In this document: in pieces, positions 38,001 to 50,461 of the stretch
Numbering within the stretch: position 1 is the stretch's first letter
Layout: every line of letters starts with the position of its first letter
Source: Setaria digitata
Taxonomy: Eukaryota > Nematoda > Chromadorea > Rhabditida > Setariidae
NCBI GenBank assembly: GCA_003640385.1
Contig: RCAB01000217.1
Location: forward strand, 1 to 64,000
Length of the DNA stretch: 64,000 nucleotides
Reading direction: 5' to 3'
The notes under the pieces: generated by a model
Seen by the model: only the letters and a program-made list of their open reading frames with translations
What the model was told of the DNA's origin: nothing
The model's database searches: none
Translations under genes and position numbers: made by a program

Positions 38001-39440
38001 TTTGCTTTACCTGAACGAATAGCAAGACAAAGCGGAGATATGCCATCCTCGTCCAATGCATCAACTGCATCAGAAAAATTCTGTGCATCTACCAATAGCT
38101 GAAGACACTAAAAGTGATGCACAAAGATGTAAGAAATATATTTATTGGTTTACAAGTAACAATTAGCAAGGCTAAAAACATACCTCTAAAATTTCCGAAC
38201 TGTTTTCGGCACTATAATGTACAGCATTTCTGGAATGACAATCTTGCTTAGCCACATCAGCTCCTAGACTTAAAAGTACTTGCACAGCTTCTAAAGCATC
38301 ATTCTTCACCGCTATATGGATTGGATAGTAACCATCAGTGGATGCTTCATTAACTATGCTAAAAAATCAATCAAATATGATAAAAGATAATGACAAAAGT
38401 AACGACAAAAATCATCATTACAGGCAAATAATCTACTTCCAGCAATATAAAAGAATAAGTCACATTCTGCTTCAGTTAACTTAATTAACTACTCCATTTT
38501 ACTTTTTTCCTAGCCATTTCTTGCAAAAAATAACAAAAGTTCTTTGAAAGTTCATTAAGGAAATCATTTAACAGTAATAATTATTGACAACTCAATTACA
38601 ATTACGTAAGACTTTGAATTTTTAAAAAATTTCAAAATATTTGTAACTATTTGTTTGAAGACATTTCATGTTTAGTTCTCAATCACTCCAGTAGTTTCCG
38701 TCCACAGTGAGATTATTATTTCTAAATGTCTTTATATTAATGAACAAAATGCAAATTCCATCTAATTTCCAAAATGCACTGCTAAATTTCACGCACTTTG
38801 GATGATCCTCGCACAAGCCTCTAATAACCTTCGGGAAGTTACAAGCAGCTGCATGATGTATGTCACTAAAATCAGGATTTTCCAGTATCGAATCTCGCAA
38901 CTGTTCCAATTCAGTTACAAACAACTTCGAATTTATTTTCTCTGAAAAGAGAGAAAGCAAAATTACAGGACAATAATTACAATAAAGAACCAAAATTTCT
39001 TTGATGCCAACATACGCCATATTTATTTGGACGACTATTCAATACAGTAAAATTATTGTACTCGCTGACTAAAAGGAGATGTAAAAGTGAGAAATAATAA
39101 AGACGAATGAATAAAATAAAATTACTTTGATAAGGTATACGAGATAGTACATGCTTCTTTAGACATAAAGTTAGAGAAAGGTTAAAATCCTAACTCACAG
39201 CTGATTATTTCGAAATCATTAACTATTACCTAGAATGTTAATAAGTAGTTTTAAGTTGTTCAGCTGATCCCTTAGCAATTCCGCTTCATCACGCCGTCGA
39301 GTACGCCAAATACTTAATGTTCGTGGCAAATAAATAATGTAGTAAGTTCCATCCTTGGGTTTATCCATGTACAACGAAAACATGAAGGAATTATCACATT
39401 TCTTGAAGGTTTTGAATTTTGAGGGATTGATACCCTCTAC
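32807..39440 (-). CDS. pla2g6: Group VI calcium-independent phospholipase A2 (PLA2G6-like)
   Basis: Hydrolyses the sn-2 ester of phospholipids. Fifteen exons in transcription order: 39440-39230, 38941-38780, 38353-38184, 38107-37896, 37688-37595, 37268-37077, 36812-36712, 36351-36284, 36082-35955, 35587-35482, 35323-35173, 35001-34849, 34401-34281, 34021-33854, 33022-32807. From the first in-frame ATG (39383) the product is 731 residues, against about 750-800 in human PLA2G6. The N-terminal half carries ankyrin repeats ([68 protein letters not shown]). The patatin-type lipase domain follows: glycine loop FDGGGIRG, nucleophile motif GTSAG (vertebrates GTSTG), SLGTG, and catalytic Asp in [12 protein letters not shown]. 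The nucleophile serine and that Asp form the dyad. The C-terminus has [15 protein letters not shown]. It lies just downstream of the FAM114A-like gene, probably in one operon; the exact start is uncertain. Confidence 0.95.
33023..33853 (-). other. Last intron of the iPLA2 gene
   Basis: Mostly AT-rich, but about 33,200-33,400 is clearly richer in G+C. On the - strand it carries a short Cys/Pro-containing open stretch of about 35 codons. I recognise neither a domain nor a repeat family in it. Confidence 0.5.
35065..35094. repeat. (TA)n microsatellite in iPLA2 intron
   Basis: Uninterrupted TA dinucleotide run of about 15 units in the intron between exons 35323-35173 and 35001-34849. Confidence 0.9.
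35409..35726. repeat. Direct repeat flanking iPLA2 exon 10
   Basis: A 66-bp segment at 35409-35474 recurs at 35619-35684 with no mismatch that I can see. Its final portion (about 31 bp, ending AATAAACC...TTTGC) recurs again at 35695-35726. The first copy runs through the splice donor of the exon encoding GTSAG (35482-35587) and a few bases into that exon, while the second copy lies in the upstream intron. This looks like a local duplication with a later T-run expansion. Confidence 0.85.
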
Positions 39441-39657
39441 CTGAATAAAATAATCACTTTTCTCACTTCCTCAGAAAAAAAAAAATCTACACTGTGAACT
39501 CCAATCTATTTACAATTCGTGATAGCTTCCCCAATTCCTGTCCATCACGCTCAAAAAAAAAAAAAAAAAAAAACTTTTCACCATCTCATAGAGACAGAAT
39601 AACCCGCGGCATTATACAACAATCCGAAGCAGTATCTGCAACTCCATACACAAATAT
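39441..39657 (-). promoter_or_regulatory. Intercistronic spacer with candidate trans-splice acceptor
   Basis: 217 bp between the FAM114A-like stop codon (39658-39660) and the first coding exon of the iPLA2 gene on the same strand. It contains a pyrimidine-rich tract, a long homopolymer (T on the sense strand, about 39552-39572) and a TTTATTCAG acceptor at 39441-39443. No upstream exon with a compatible donor and ATG was found, which fits spliced-leader addition to a downstream operon gene. Confidence 0.6.
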
Positions 39658-42600
39658 TTAACGTCGTAACAATTCAGGAAGTATTTTCAAAACAACCGGA
39701 ACCTTTTCTGATTTCGTCGAAAGAACAGCGGAAGCAGCTCGGCTACATGCATTCATCACCATCTCACAATTTTCCACTGTTGCTATATTGTGCACTTTTT
39801 TGAGGATACCAAACATATCCTGATGCTTCAAAAATTTTTTAATGCATTTCATACTTTTTTTCTTCATACTTGGACAGTTAAATCCACTAGCCAGCACTAT
39901 TTAATAAAATGAAGATTAACTGTGTGAAAGGACTTCCAACTATAGATTTATATTTCCTGCAATTCAAATAACAGACCTTAATTATATGCAAATTTGGTGC
40001 TCATCCTATAATTTGCAACGGCAGCCTCAATACAGGCAATTCTGCCCTCTATTACTATTTAAGAACAATAAATACATTTATTTGATTTAACTAAGGATAA
40101 CTGTAGATTTCGGAAATATGGAATACTTGCAGTATCACAGGCAGCAGTGGATATTTTCATTTTAAAACGGAAAATTCTTTTTTTTTTCATTTAATCAATT
40201 ATTATTTTTTCATTCTTATTCAGATCTTTATCGCTTATTTCCGGCTAAATCGAAATTAGAAACAAATTACAAATAATAATGTGAGGTATGAGATTTGAAA
40301 CTTTCACCATTGAAAAAAAGAAAAAAAAACCCAAGTAATTTATTAAATTAGATACCGAAAATTACATAATGCATACATGAAGAAGTATTAAGATATCAAT
40401 AACGGTCGTAGAAGCCGAAATGACTGCTGTACATACGAGAATGCATCACCCGCTGCTAGAAATACAGTCGTAACTAGTTCCTCTATCTGCAAAAATCAGT
40501 AAAACCAACATGCTTGAAAATTACTTTATAAACAAAATAAGTTTTTGCTCAAGAAAACTAAGAAAATTCTAAATCCCTGATTTTGCGCGATGTTTAAAAA
40601 AATTAAATTAAGTTTTTTAGTTATAACATTTAAAAATGATGAAAATGAATAAGAAAATTAACATATATAAATGTGCTTAACATGTCAACAAGTATACGCA
40701 AACAAAAGAAGAACGAATTTACAAATATAAGAATAAACATACATAGATGTAAAAGCATAGATATGAATAGTAGAAAACAAACTTCCTCAGAAGAGGTGTC
40801 CACCGCATTGATATGATGAGCAAATTGATTACTAAAAAGTGAAATTTGTCGTCCTATCAAGTCATGGAATTCTGAAAATGGTTTCTGCTTTACTGCGGTG
40901 GTTGTAATTAAGAGCAGCTGTCCCAATTTATGGATCGCCTGCACAATTTGAGCGGTAAAATCAGCCAAACATTCTGCAAATATAATACGGTTGGTCAGAA
41001 ACGGAAAAAATGGAAGCATAAGTTCAGAATCATCCAAAAACCTTAAATTTTAGTTTAAACTTTGACTAAAATGCAAATAATCCTCAAAGAACAAGCAAGA
41101 TTAGTATACTTGAAAAGAGAAGCGAAATACCTAGGAAAAGTTCGAAAATTTGATCACTACGATTGGGTAATTTTTCCAAATGCTTTTGGCATCGCTTATA
41201 AGAATCTATTAAACTCGAACCCTGAAAGAATCATCAAAATAGAATGAATCATGAAGATAAGCGTAATAAGGAGAAAGCTGAAAATCATATAACAACATTG
41301 GGTATTCTTTTCATTCAACAATATGAAGCAAACGGAAACGAGCCTCACGTTGTACGGTAGAGCGATGGCTAGCAATATTTCTTCGAAATCTTTCAGGAAA
41401 TCTTCCGGTTCATTTTCTTGATATTCTTCTAAAGTATTTGCCAAATCTTCAGCAAAAATTTCATCCACTTCTCTGAAAAATCAGACTCCGCATTCCAATT
41501 TTAAGTTCTAAAACCAAAAATTCTGGCAACTGAATAGCCATCTTCATTCATACATCAACATTTTTTCTTCGATAAATACGCCTTTCAATCATAAAAAAGA
41601 AGCACTTCGAGAAATTAAAATATAAACCATAGAGAATCCAGGTTTAAAATTTTAAGTTCAAGATCTACAAGAAAAAAGATTATATACCTTCTTTTCTGAA
41701 GTGGAATTTTCCTTAAATAATTTTTTGACAGCATTTCGAGGCCTTCAAGATGAAACATGCCGCTAAATTTTTCGAAAAAATCGATAAATGTAAGTTCGCG
41801 TTTGGTAACACAGCTAGTATCAAATGCCGTTTCTTCTGCTCGATTTTCGCGTAACTCTCGTAAAACTTCAGACAAATTTTGTCCTCTTTCCGGTTCGAAA
41901 ATGAATCGTCTTTTCTCGGAACCCTAATTTCAGATATTCTAATGTAAGAAACTAATAACCTTATAAAACTCAGTAAAAAAGCAACTGGGATATTTGTCAT
42001 TTTTCTTATATGTGCACTATTATTTAGAGATGTATATTAGGGTATAACATTCAAACCTGTTCCGGTACTGTCAGTTTTTCAAATGTTTTCTTGCCAAGTG
42101 CTTCAAGCACATCGAGGGAACTAGTCACAACATTAGCCCCCAAACCTGCGAAAAGCTTGCTGTATGACTTTATGCTGGAACTACCTGGTTCCTCTTTCTC
42201 CTGAAATATCTAACATTTTAAACAGCCTCAAAACCATGAAATGACAGAATAAATTAGTTTTTTTTTTTTTGAATTGCAGTTAGACCAGTTTTTTCTGACC
42301 CAAAAAAGATCAAGACATCAAAAATATGATGGACATGTTAGTATTTGCCTTCACAGTCACTGCTGAATTATTTGCAGACTCCTTTACCGACTGATCTTTT
42401 GCTAATTCCTCTGGTGTAGGCAGTCCAAAACCTGATCCAACAACATTGGATATGTTCGTTAAACCTTCACCTAAAAAGAAAGCACCAGAAACATGCAAAG
42501 GTTAAAGTTTAAAGTATTGAAAAATAGAAAAATTACTCCAACATGCAGGACATCACAACTTGTTATGATAGAGGCATTACTCACCAACAGCGGTAACCAC

Positions 42601-43677
42601 TTCACCAAATTCCGTCCAGTCCCAGAATGACCTGCTTATTCTCATCTCTTTAGCCTCGCATTCAGTCTGAAACATCCAAAATTCGGTATCTAACAAACTT
42701 TACAGTGATAAAATGGACTAAGTTGTTAAAATTTTCCGTTACTTAATTCAAATATTACTACCTCTGTAAAAGTTGATCTAAATCGTACATGAAATATTTA
42801 CTGACGACAAACAGCACTTCATTTGAATCATCTAGTTCTAAAACTATCAGTAGTTTAAATATAAGGATACTAATTTAACCTTTGAATCCGAATCGATAAC
42901 AGCATGATTTTCACCGTCAGATCTCTGCATTTGTGATTGTTCTTTTCCTGGATATTCCAATTCCCAATCATCCCATCCACAATAATCGACAGTGGTCTTT
43001 TCTTGAGATTCTCCAACTTTCCTTGGTATGCTAACTTTATCCAGACTAGTTGCAATCTGTGGTACACGTTTTTGTTCGAAACTTCTATCTCCACTTTTAG
43101 ATATCTTGCTACTATCAGTTCCAAATTCTTTCATTCTTCCCCCTTTAAATTCATCAATTTCGAACGATTTCTTGTTCTTCTGCGGGATTTCGTGAGATGC
43201 CCTATCACTTCCAGGTCGAGACCTCGTCTTGATTTCCATCTCACTGCACTGTGAAGTGGGGCATTCCGATATTGCAAGAACGGATCTCTGTCCAAGACGT
43301 ACGTCGCTTTCTTTCAATTCTTCACGTGGTTTTATTTTTCTTGATCCTAAATCAGAACGAAATTCACTCACTGATAAGTTATCATATCTTCTTGCCGGAA
43401 CATCTTTGCACTTTAAGGATCTCTCGAAAGGTGATAAATCTCCGAATGTTTGTTTCTCTCGGTCGGCGAGTATCGAATTTGACACTTCAGTGTTACTGCA
43501 ATATCTGAATTCCACTTCAGCGGTACCACTAAATTCATGTCCAGACATCTCTTCTCTCTCATCTCTTCTTCCATCAATCTGATTGCTCCTTAGATTAATG
43601 TTACCAGTGGGAGAGTCTTCACAGTCTGATATGCTATCAACGGCACTGTGAAATGATTCCGTATCCGAGTCGGTCAT
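39658..43677 (-). CDS. FAM114A1/A2-like protein (Noxp20 family)
   Basis: Ten exons in transcription order: 43677-42880, 42666-42585, 42470-42361, 42200-42057, 41923-41688, 41472-41349, 41221-41131, 40973-40783, 40486-40450, 39776-39658. They join to 643 residues (human FAM114A1/A2 about 500-560). The N-terminal 260 residues are acidic and charged, ending in GWDDWELEY. Then come WDWTEFGEVV, a glycine-rich stretch (EGLTNISNVVGSGFG), SSLDVLEALGKKTFE, and FHLEGLEMLS, the last nearly identical to the family's LSHLEALEMLS. The C-terminal half is helical. Vertebrate members are cytosolic and linked to Golgi/Rab2 traffic; their biochemical role is not settled. The start ATG (43677) directly follows a TTTAATTGCAG acceptor, so trans-splicing is likely. 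The first gene of a probable operon with the phospholipase. Confidence 0.87.
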
Positions 43678-44542
43678 CCTGCAATTAAACAATATTTCAG
43701 ATCACGAAAGATGTGAACATTGTCGTCATGACCGAGCACTTAACAGCGACTGATGCATATTTCAGATAAGACTTTCACTAGCAGACAGATACCATTCCGA
43801 CCTTCATAGAAACATAATTCTCCAGTCCAAAGTGAACATGTAAATTACCTCCCCTTACTAAGCTTCCTATGACAACTCCCCATAGCTCATAAATAAATTT
43901 CACATAGTAAATCCGTAGACCCGTTCACATCCCAATATCAGTAGTAGAACACGTCCGAACCGCAAAAAAAAAGTAAAGAAAAAAAAAAACTTCAGTTTCC
44001 CCTTTCAGGCCGTAAATTACTTATCGGCCAGGGAAGAGAAAGTAAATCTCATATGAATAAATGTATATTTAGTCATCACGGAATGAGTGTCATCTAAACT
44101 TATAAATGTAAAAGTCATTTACTAATAGAAATACCAATCTACAAAGACAGTGCAACAATACTAGCAGTTATTGCACATCACTTCCATAATACTACATTAT
44201 TCCACGACGAAATTCTTGCAATTCTCGTTCATACTTGTAACCACAAGAATTGCACATGTTTAATTGAACAGCTTTCCACACATCTAGTGAATTCTTCTTG
44301 AACAGACTTTTCAGCACTACGTTTGTTATTGAGTGAACATTGCTCAAATCGAAAGTGACTAGGACGAGAAAAATCTTGCTTTATTTTTAATAATTATGTT
44401 TTTCCAAAAGTTAATATATGTATTTTTTGAGGCAGATTGTACTGTTCTTACATTTAATCTCTGTGCATCTCATATCTCCTCCAAAAATACAAACAACAAT
44501 GTAACATATTTATTGAAGTTAAACTATGATCAATAAAAATGA
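43678..44542. other. Spacer between METTL9-like and FAM114A-like genes
   Basis: About 0.87 kb between same-strand genes. It ends (sense direction) at the acceptor AG at 43680-43679 just before the FAM114A start. No supported exon. The spacing is larger than a typical operon spacer, so METTL9 may or may not be co-transcribed. Confidence 0.45.
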
Positions 44543-46843
44543 CTAGAGCGAAGTGAAATCACGACTAAAAATTGAATTCTGTGAAGAGAGAGCGGAGAAA
44601 ATGCTTCCAGTAGAACTGGTGTTTTTCGGTTTCAATAAAAATACCGCATCATCAAGATGGTAAACTGGCTGAAATATTGGAATATTAGAAACTATGAATT
44701 CAGATTTTTCTTGAAAGATCTTTCAATCTAGTAAGTTTTAAACCTACAAAGATCTTAATTTTGCAAGAAAACTCATCACTTAGAAAATTACAAATAAGCC
44801 TGTAAAAATAACCAAAAGGTTAAGATCTTACCCCTCCGAAATCCCCCTCACTTAGATAAGGGAGTTTACTCCATTTGACCAGCTCAAATCCCGCTGGTTC
44901 TAGAACATCTACTACTAATGAACCAGCCTGTTCTTCAAACGTTTCGCCGTTAACCAAGATTTTAGTATCTGGGAAAAAATAGGAATGGATATCTAAAATA
45001 ACGGTCAACACTTTTACAAGTTTCAGTGTAAAATTTAATAAAACTGCTATTTCAAAGTCAGCAAATCCACAAATGAATAAAAAATTCATAGAAAAAAATT
45101 AGCCTATATGTAAAAACGTAGTTATATGGCAAGAATCGTGTTCTTAACACCTGGCTGATTTGTCCGTTCTGTCGGATGAAATTCCACATACTGATGCAGC
45201 GGTAAAACAACAGCCAGCAGTAACAAAGAATTCGAACGTAGAGTCAGAGAATGCAATTGATCTAACAACAGAGTTGGACTGTGATGACGATCTAACAGAT
45301 TAAGCGCCGAAACTAAATGATAAGTACCAGACTGATGCCACGTATCCATTGGAACAATTGTGAATCCGTACTGTTTCAAACGCCATTCCATTACCTTAAA
45401 ATGTTCAGTAACAAATAAATCATACGAATCTCTCCACTGTGAATTACCTTAACTTTTAAATAATTTCTGGTATTTTCTGTATACTATAGTTATCATCTTC
45501 CTCGCTAAAATGCACCAGTGAAATCGTCAGGTTGTTTCAAGAATCATCGACCGAATCACTGAATTCACCTTGGAAGCTTCCGTAACTGAAACGGTCCCGT
45601 ACAGTCGTGCCATTGTAGCAGTTATCCTACCATCTCCAGCACCCAAATCCAGAAGCTAAAACAATTCTTTTCCCTTTCTTCCAAACACAAGTAGGTATAA
45701 AAATAGTAAAAATAGTAGTTGAAAAAAAAAAAAAAATTAACCATCTGAGGCATACTGCAAGTTTCGCTAAGCGTATTTCAAAATGGTGGTGAATTGCGTG
45801 ACAGTGACGACTGCGGTAAAAAAAAAAAAAAAAAAACAAAATTTAATGAAGATCTTTACCTTTTTATCATATGAAACCCATTCAGGTGGAATGTCCAAGA
45901 ATTTGCGCAACTGAGTTAATGAAAAAAGATGCATGCCACCTCGACCCAGAATACCATTAATACTTGTTTTTGTTAGTGCTATTGATAACATGGAAGTAAC
46001 TAATGCATAATAGACCTTAAATTTGTACTTCTTAAAAATAATGCAAATTTTGGGAAAATAACACTAATTCTCTGAGAGACATAAAAAATTTATGAAGGAA
46101 AAGAATACAGTGGTACAAATTCTTGATTATTCTGTTACCATGGTAAGAATGGAGAAATGGATCGTAAACATAACGTGCAACACATCCAAGAAGCATTACA
46201 AAAAAAAAACACTTTGAGTTTAATTACTATACAAATAAGGAACAGAATTATTAATTACTAGATATCTGATAGAAGATATGTTATTTATCCTCCTTCCAAT
46301 CACTGGCAGAGAACGTTTTCTCCAAAGGAAGGAATTCGCCAACATATATATATATATATATTTTTTCAAAAACGTTGCTAGCCTTTCACGACAAACATCT
46401 TGCTAGGAATTCTGTGCACTCAACTTTTTTAGTTTCTTTCTCGGACAATTATAAGAGAGCAACCTAATTCAGTCGTCCGAAAAGTAAACATAAAGAATCA
46501 GTCAAAGGCAAAAAAACCTGCAAACATATTGAATTACTGGTTTCAAGAGAGTTCTGCAGAAATTTTTCCATACTGTCATCGATACAGAACTGATGAAATT
46601 TGTTCAACATATATGGAGTTATGGCAGTCCTTGAAATTAGCATCCATAATGTTACATTTTTTACCCTCTCTTTATCAAGGAATTTATAAAAAATTTAAAA
46701 TGACTTAATGTTCCAGATCTTATCGTACTCTTGATAACATACCTCTCAATACAGTACCATTCAGAATGATCAGAGGCAAGCAAACGATGGTCCATTTCTT
46801 CCTTTTCCAACAACATGCGTGTAATTCGTTGACCACGAAACAT
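44543..46843 (-). CDS. mettl9: METTL9/DREV-family protein histidine N-methyltransferase
   Basis: Seven exons in transcription order: 46843-46743, 46629-46518, 46015-45860, 45655-45569, 45394-45151, 44968-44832, 44668-44543. They join to 320 residues, close to human METTL9 (318). METTL9 adds a methyl group to the N1 position of histidine in HxH-type motifs of target proteins, using S-adenosylmethionine. Visible motifs: GILGRGGMHLFS, motif I LLDLGAGDG (cofactor binding), VTEAS at the end of strand 2, SALNLLDRHHSPTLLL, LPLHQYVE, the substrate-domain segment LPYLSEGDF, and a closing HLDDAVFLLKP. An open frame runs upstream to 46858 from a GTG; the first ATG at 46843 is used. The tail after LLKP is about 25 residues longer than the human one. 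Divergent from the TBC1D24-like gene across 3.6 kb. Confidence 0.95.
46344..46361. repeat. (TA)n microsatellite in METTL9 intron/3' of exon 2
   Basis: Nine TA units inside the intron between METTL9 exons 46629-46518 and 46015-45860. Confidence 0.85.
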
Positions 46844-49800
46844 TGCAATTGATGCCACCTTACTTATATTTCATCATAGTAAACCTAGAAATAATACAGT
46901 CAATCTGTCATCTAAGAACAGCAGCAATGATTAAGCATTAGGCAATTCAATACACTGCGGAACAAATTAAGAGTGTAATCATTCCATTTTGCAAGTTAGG
47001 ATTTTTATTTTATCAAGGGAAGTAATATTTCCAACTCATTTGAGCGTTAGGAAAGGTATATATATACATTGTACAAAACTTTCAGCTCTAATTGCAATTG
47101 TAATTGCATTTCTAGAAATTTTTAAAAATTACTCTGACCGGAGCATTGGTCTCGATAGAAACAAACTGCTAGTAATCTGAGTGAACAAAAACTTTATAAA
47201 TTCGAATTTCAATCTAAGTTGACACCAAGCAAGTTTCAAAATCGTTAATCAAATTATTAAAATCCAAATCAACACTTCAGTATATGATGCCAAATACGAC
47301 GAGCACTCGGTGCCAACTTGTAGAATTAAATAAAGTCAAATTTAGTTGATAATCAGTCAATATATCTCTAATGGAATTTATTTAACCCTATCCAAGTGGT
47401 CTGCAATGAAATGGCATGCAGAGCACGAATCACGCAATCTTCTTGATTCTACGGTGAAGCAGTCCTCTGAGAGAAGGAAGACGAACCACGATCAGCGCTA
47501 ATTAATAACGTATATCATTCATTATGAGTCACCTGATCAAGTCATAGCAATTCTGCCCCATTACCGCCACTTGAAGGATGCAGAATATTTCACTTCAGCA
47601 AATGCCCCAACTACGTGTTTTACGTGTGTGCCTATCACGTACACTATCACGAACAATGACAACACCATACATACCCATAACAAGAATCAGAGTGACGTAT
47701 GGAAGATGGTTACGCGCACGCTATTACTTCTCGACCAGTGAGTTGTTCGAACATTGATAACTTTACCACCGATGCAAAGCGTAGTCCTACGACTTGTTTC
47801 GAGAAGGCTTATCGCGTTGTTTGACGCGATGTCGCGGGGGAGTCAGTTACGGGGAGTGCTTGCTGAATGGTTTGTTTTTCCTTTCAGCTTCATTTTAACT
47901 CAGCAATTTAATGTCGTAGTTCAAAACCTAACTCAACTGGATGGATTTCTCGTCGTCATTTGTAGTTACAATTAAAAATTCAAACTGAATATTTAATTTC
48001 CATCTCTTTGATACTTTACTTCGGAGACATTCAATGAACTAATGTCTGTGGAACGGCGGGAAGATTCAGTTTAAATCCTTTGAATTAGCAGCAGACTAGA
48101 AGAGATCGTTCTATATTATGCAAGTTACTTTCAATCTCTATCACCACTTCATCACATTCTCGGCGCCATATGTGAAAGAGAGTAAGAGTTGAAGAGTGGA
48201 AACGGAATTTTGCAGTACATTTTTCCTGAAATGAGAATGAATCGTCACATTCTTCCGGTTGATTCACTCCTCCCTGATAATTTTTGATTTTTCATCCAGA
48301 AAACTTCCAGCTACCGGAATTTTGATTGATTCATTTCCTTTTTCAGTTAATGATTCATTCATTTCGAATTTTCTCCTTTCTCAAATCATTTTACAGTCTT
48401 TTTTTTTCGGTGCAAGAAATAATCGTCTGTGGCCACAACTCATTGCAACGTTTCTAAACAGAGGTCTCGTGTGAAACAACTGTTAGTTATGTGGATCTCT
48501 GGAACGGAACTTACAATGGTATCTCTTTTCCTTTCTTGCCCATAATTCGACAATATCACTTGAGATGTGTTCAACTTTTCCTCATCCAGGCTGATTAATG
48601 ATGTCGCTATGAGATATCAAATTGAAATTTTTCTTTGTTCTGTATTAACTTATTTCAGCAAATGATTACATATCAATCACTTTTCAAATTTTGCTTGTTT
48701 TTTTAAACATTTTTTTTTCAAATCGATTAAAAAAAATAGGCCTCCTTTTTTGTGAATGAGTATTAGTCATATATTTTCGACTGTTTTTAACCTTCCAAAC
48801 AATAGTACATGTTGTTAATCACAGAGGCAGGGAAAAGAGAGCTTGTATAATGATCGGTGTTTTTCAAATAGAATAGCTGAGAGCGCGACCTTTATTCATT
48901 TTTGATAAGATGATAGAATTCTGTAAGTTTGGGATGGTTGCTATTTGCTCTAAATTAGATTAATCATTCGGGATATGAAAGAGATACGGAGATAGTTCAT
49001 ACTACAACTTAATGTTGAAATGAGTTTGTAAATTTCTCAACTGTCCAACAATTTTGCTATCAAAATTAAGTCTAAAATTGGAATAACACGGGAATCTTCA
49101 ATCACCCACAAATTGATTTCATCTTGTAATGATTTGGACGAAAGAACAAAGATTAATGATTGTTGGGTATGTGAGGAAATAATAGTTTTGGGGTGGAATT
49201 TTTCCCATCAGGAAAATGATAATGATTGCTTTGTATTTCGAATATAAACGATCAATCATGTTATTGGTTAATATCTAAGCGGCTAGTTTTTGTAGTGGCA
49301 CCTTACTTTTTAGATTACTTACTATATCGATATTGTAGTAGTAATTATAATTACTGTGCTACTGTATTCCCTTTTTTAACTGGTTATAAGTGGTGAAATA
49401 TTTTCACCATTTTCTTCTTTCTTCTTTCCTTTTTTCCGTCCTTTTTTTTTTGGGAGTGGAGAGGACAGAGGAAAGAAGGGGAGAGGAAATTTATTACAGA
49501 TATATAGTCTTTTTTATGATCTATGGAAACACTAAGAATTTTTATCATTTCCTTCGTTCCTGAGTTGATCTTTTGATATGTTGATTATCAAGTGGATGAA
49601 ATCTGTAGCAAAAACGAGAAATGCCTGAAATAAATTTGTCACAGGTCAAGGGATTTCTCCTTCAAAATATGAGAAAATAGTTAAAAATAAAAGTTGGAAA
49701 ACATTACATGAAAGGGTAAGGTCATATATCACTGTGCATCATCATTGACGGGAGTAAGAACGATTGTTCGTGGTAACGACAGAAGTATGTGGTACTTGGA

Positions 49801-50461
49801 GTAGGAAGTCGAGAATGGAGCGGTTTTCACATGACCTGTAACTGTATTGATAAGCCACGCTACTACACCTGCTCTTATTGCAAATTGTCATTGGCTGAGA
49901 AGACGAAGCTGGTATGCCGATGGTATTCTGCTGCTGTATTAATGATTATGCTGGCCAAGTCACTGTGGGTTAATAAAAAAAAATGGTATTGTGATCATAT
50001 TATTTGTAAATTAGATTTAATATCAACTTTCGGCATTTTCTATTCTCTCTTTGAATTTTTGGCATTTTTTGTTGAGAATTTGAACTGCTAGCACTAGGAT
50101 ATATTTGAGAATTAGGGGATTTGAAGAAAAAAATCCAACAAATAAATGATTCAGATAAAATATAGGAAGTGGGTAAAAAGTACAAAGGATTACAGACGAG
50201 AAATAAGAAGTGAAGAGGAGGGGGAGGGTGGAATGTAACAGTAACTAAAACAAGTTAAGCCAGTTTTCCAAGTTTTTAGTTTCCAGTTTTTTCTTTCTTT
50301 TTTTTTTATCCGAAGGAAGTGTTCAGCCGAAATTTATTTACGTTGTATGTTTCATCTGCTTTTAATTTGTTCAAACATTTATTGCAGAAACCAAGCAAAT
50401 AGTGCGGGTAAAAACAAGGGTGAAGAAGGAAGAAAGCGGTGGGCAATAACAAGAACGGTGC
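46844..50461. promoter_or_regulatory. 3.6 kb divergent intergenic region, METTL9 / TBC1D24 upstream
   Basis: The largest gene-poor stretch of the window, lying between two head-to-head genes and so expected to hold both promoters and possibly non-coding 5' exons. Two open frames deserve a note: 47754-47975, whose end carries an AATG/GTTTGT donor-like junction near 47870, and 49789-50091, with a Cys-rich start (TCNCIDKP ... CSYCKL). Neither resembles a family I know. The 47,380-47,880 part is less AT-rich than the rest. T-runs and polypurine tracts near 49,440-49,490 and 50,210-50,230. Confidence 0.45.

Noticed and set aside
42937..43582. Several + strand open frames opposite the FAM114A first exon.
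   Set aside because: Antisense shadows of a long low-complexity coding exon.
46844..46858. Extension of the METTL9 frame upstream to a GTG.
   Set aside because: Non-ATG start; the first ATG at 46843 is the simpler start.
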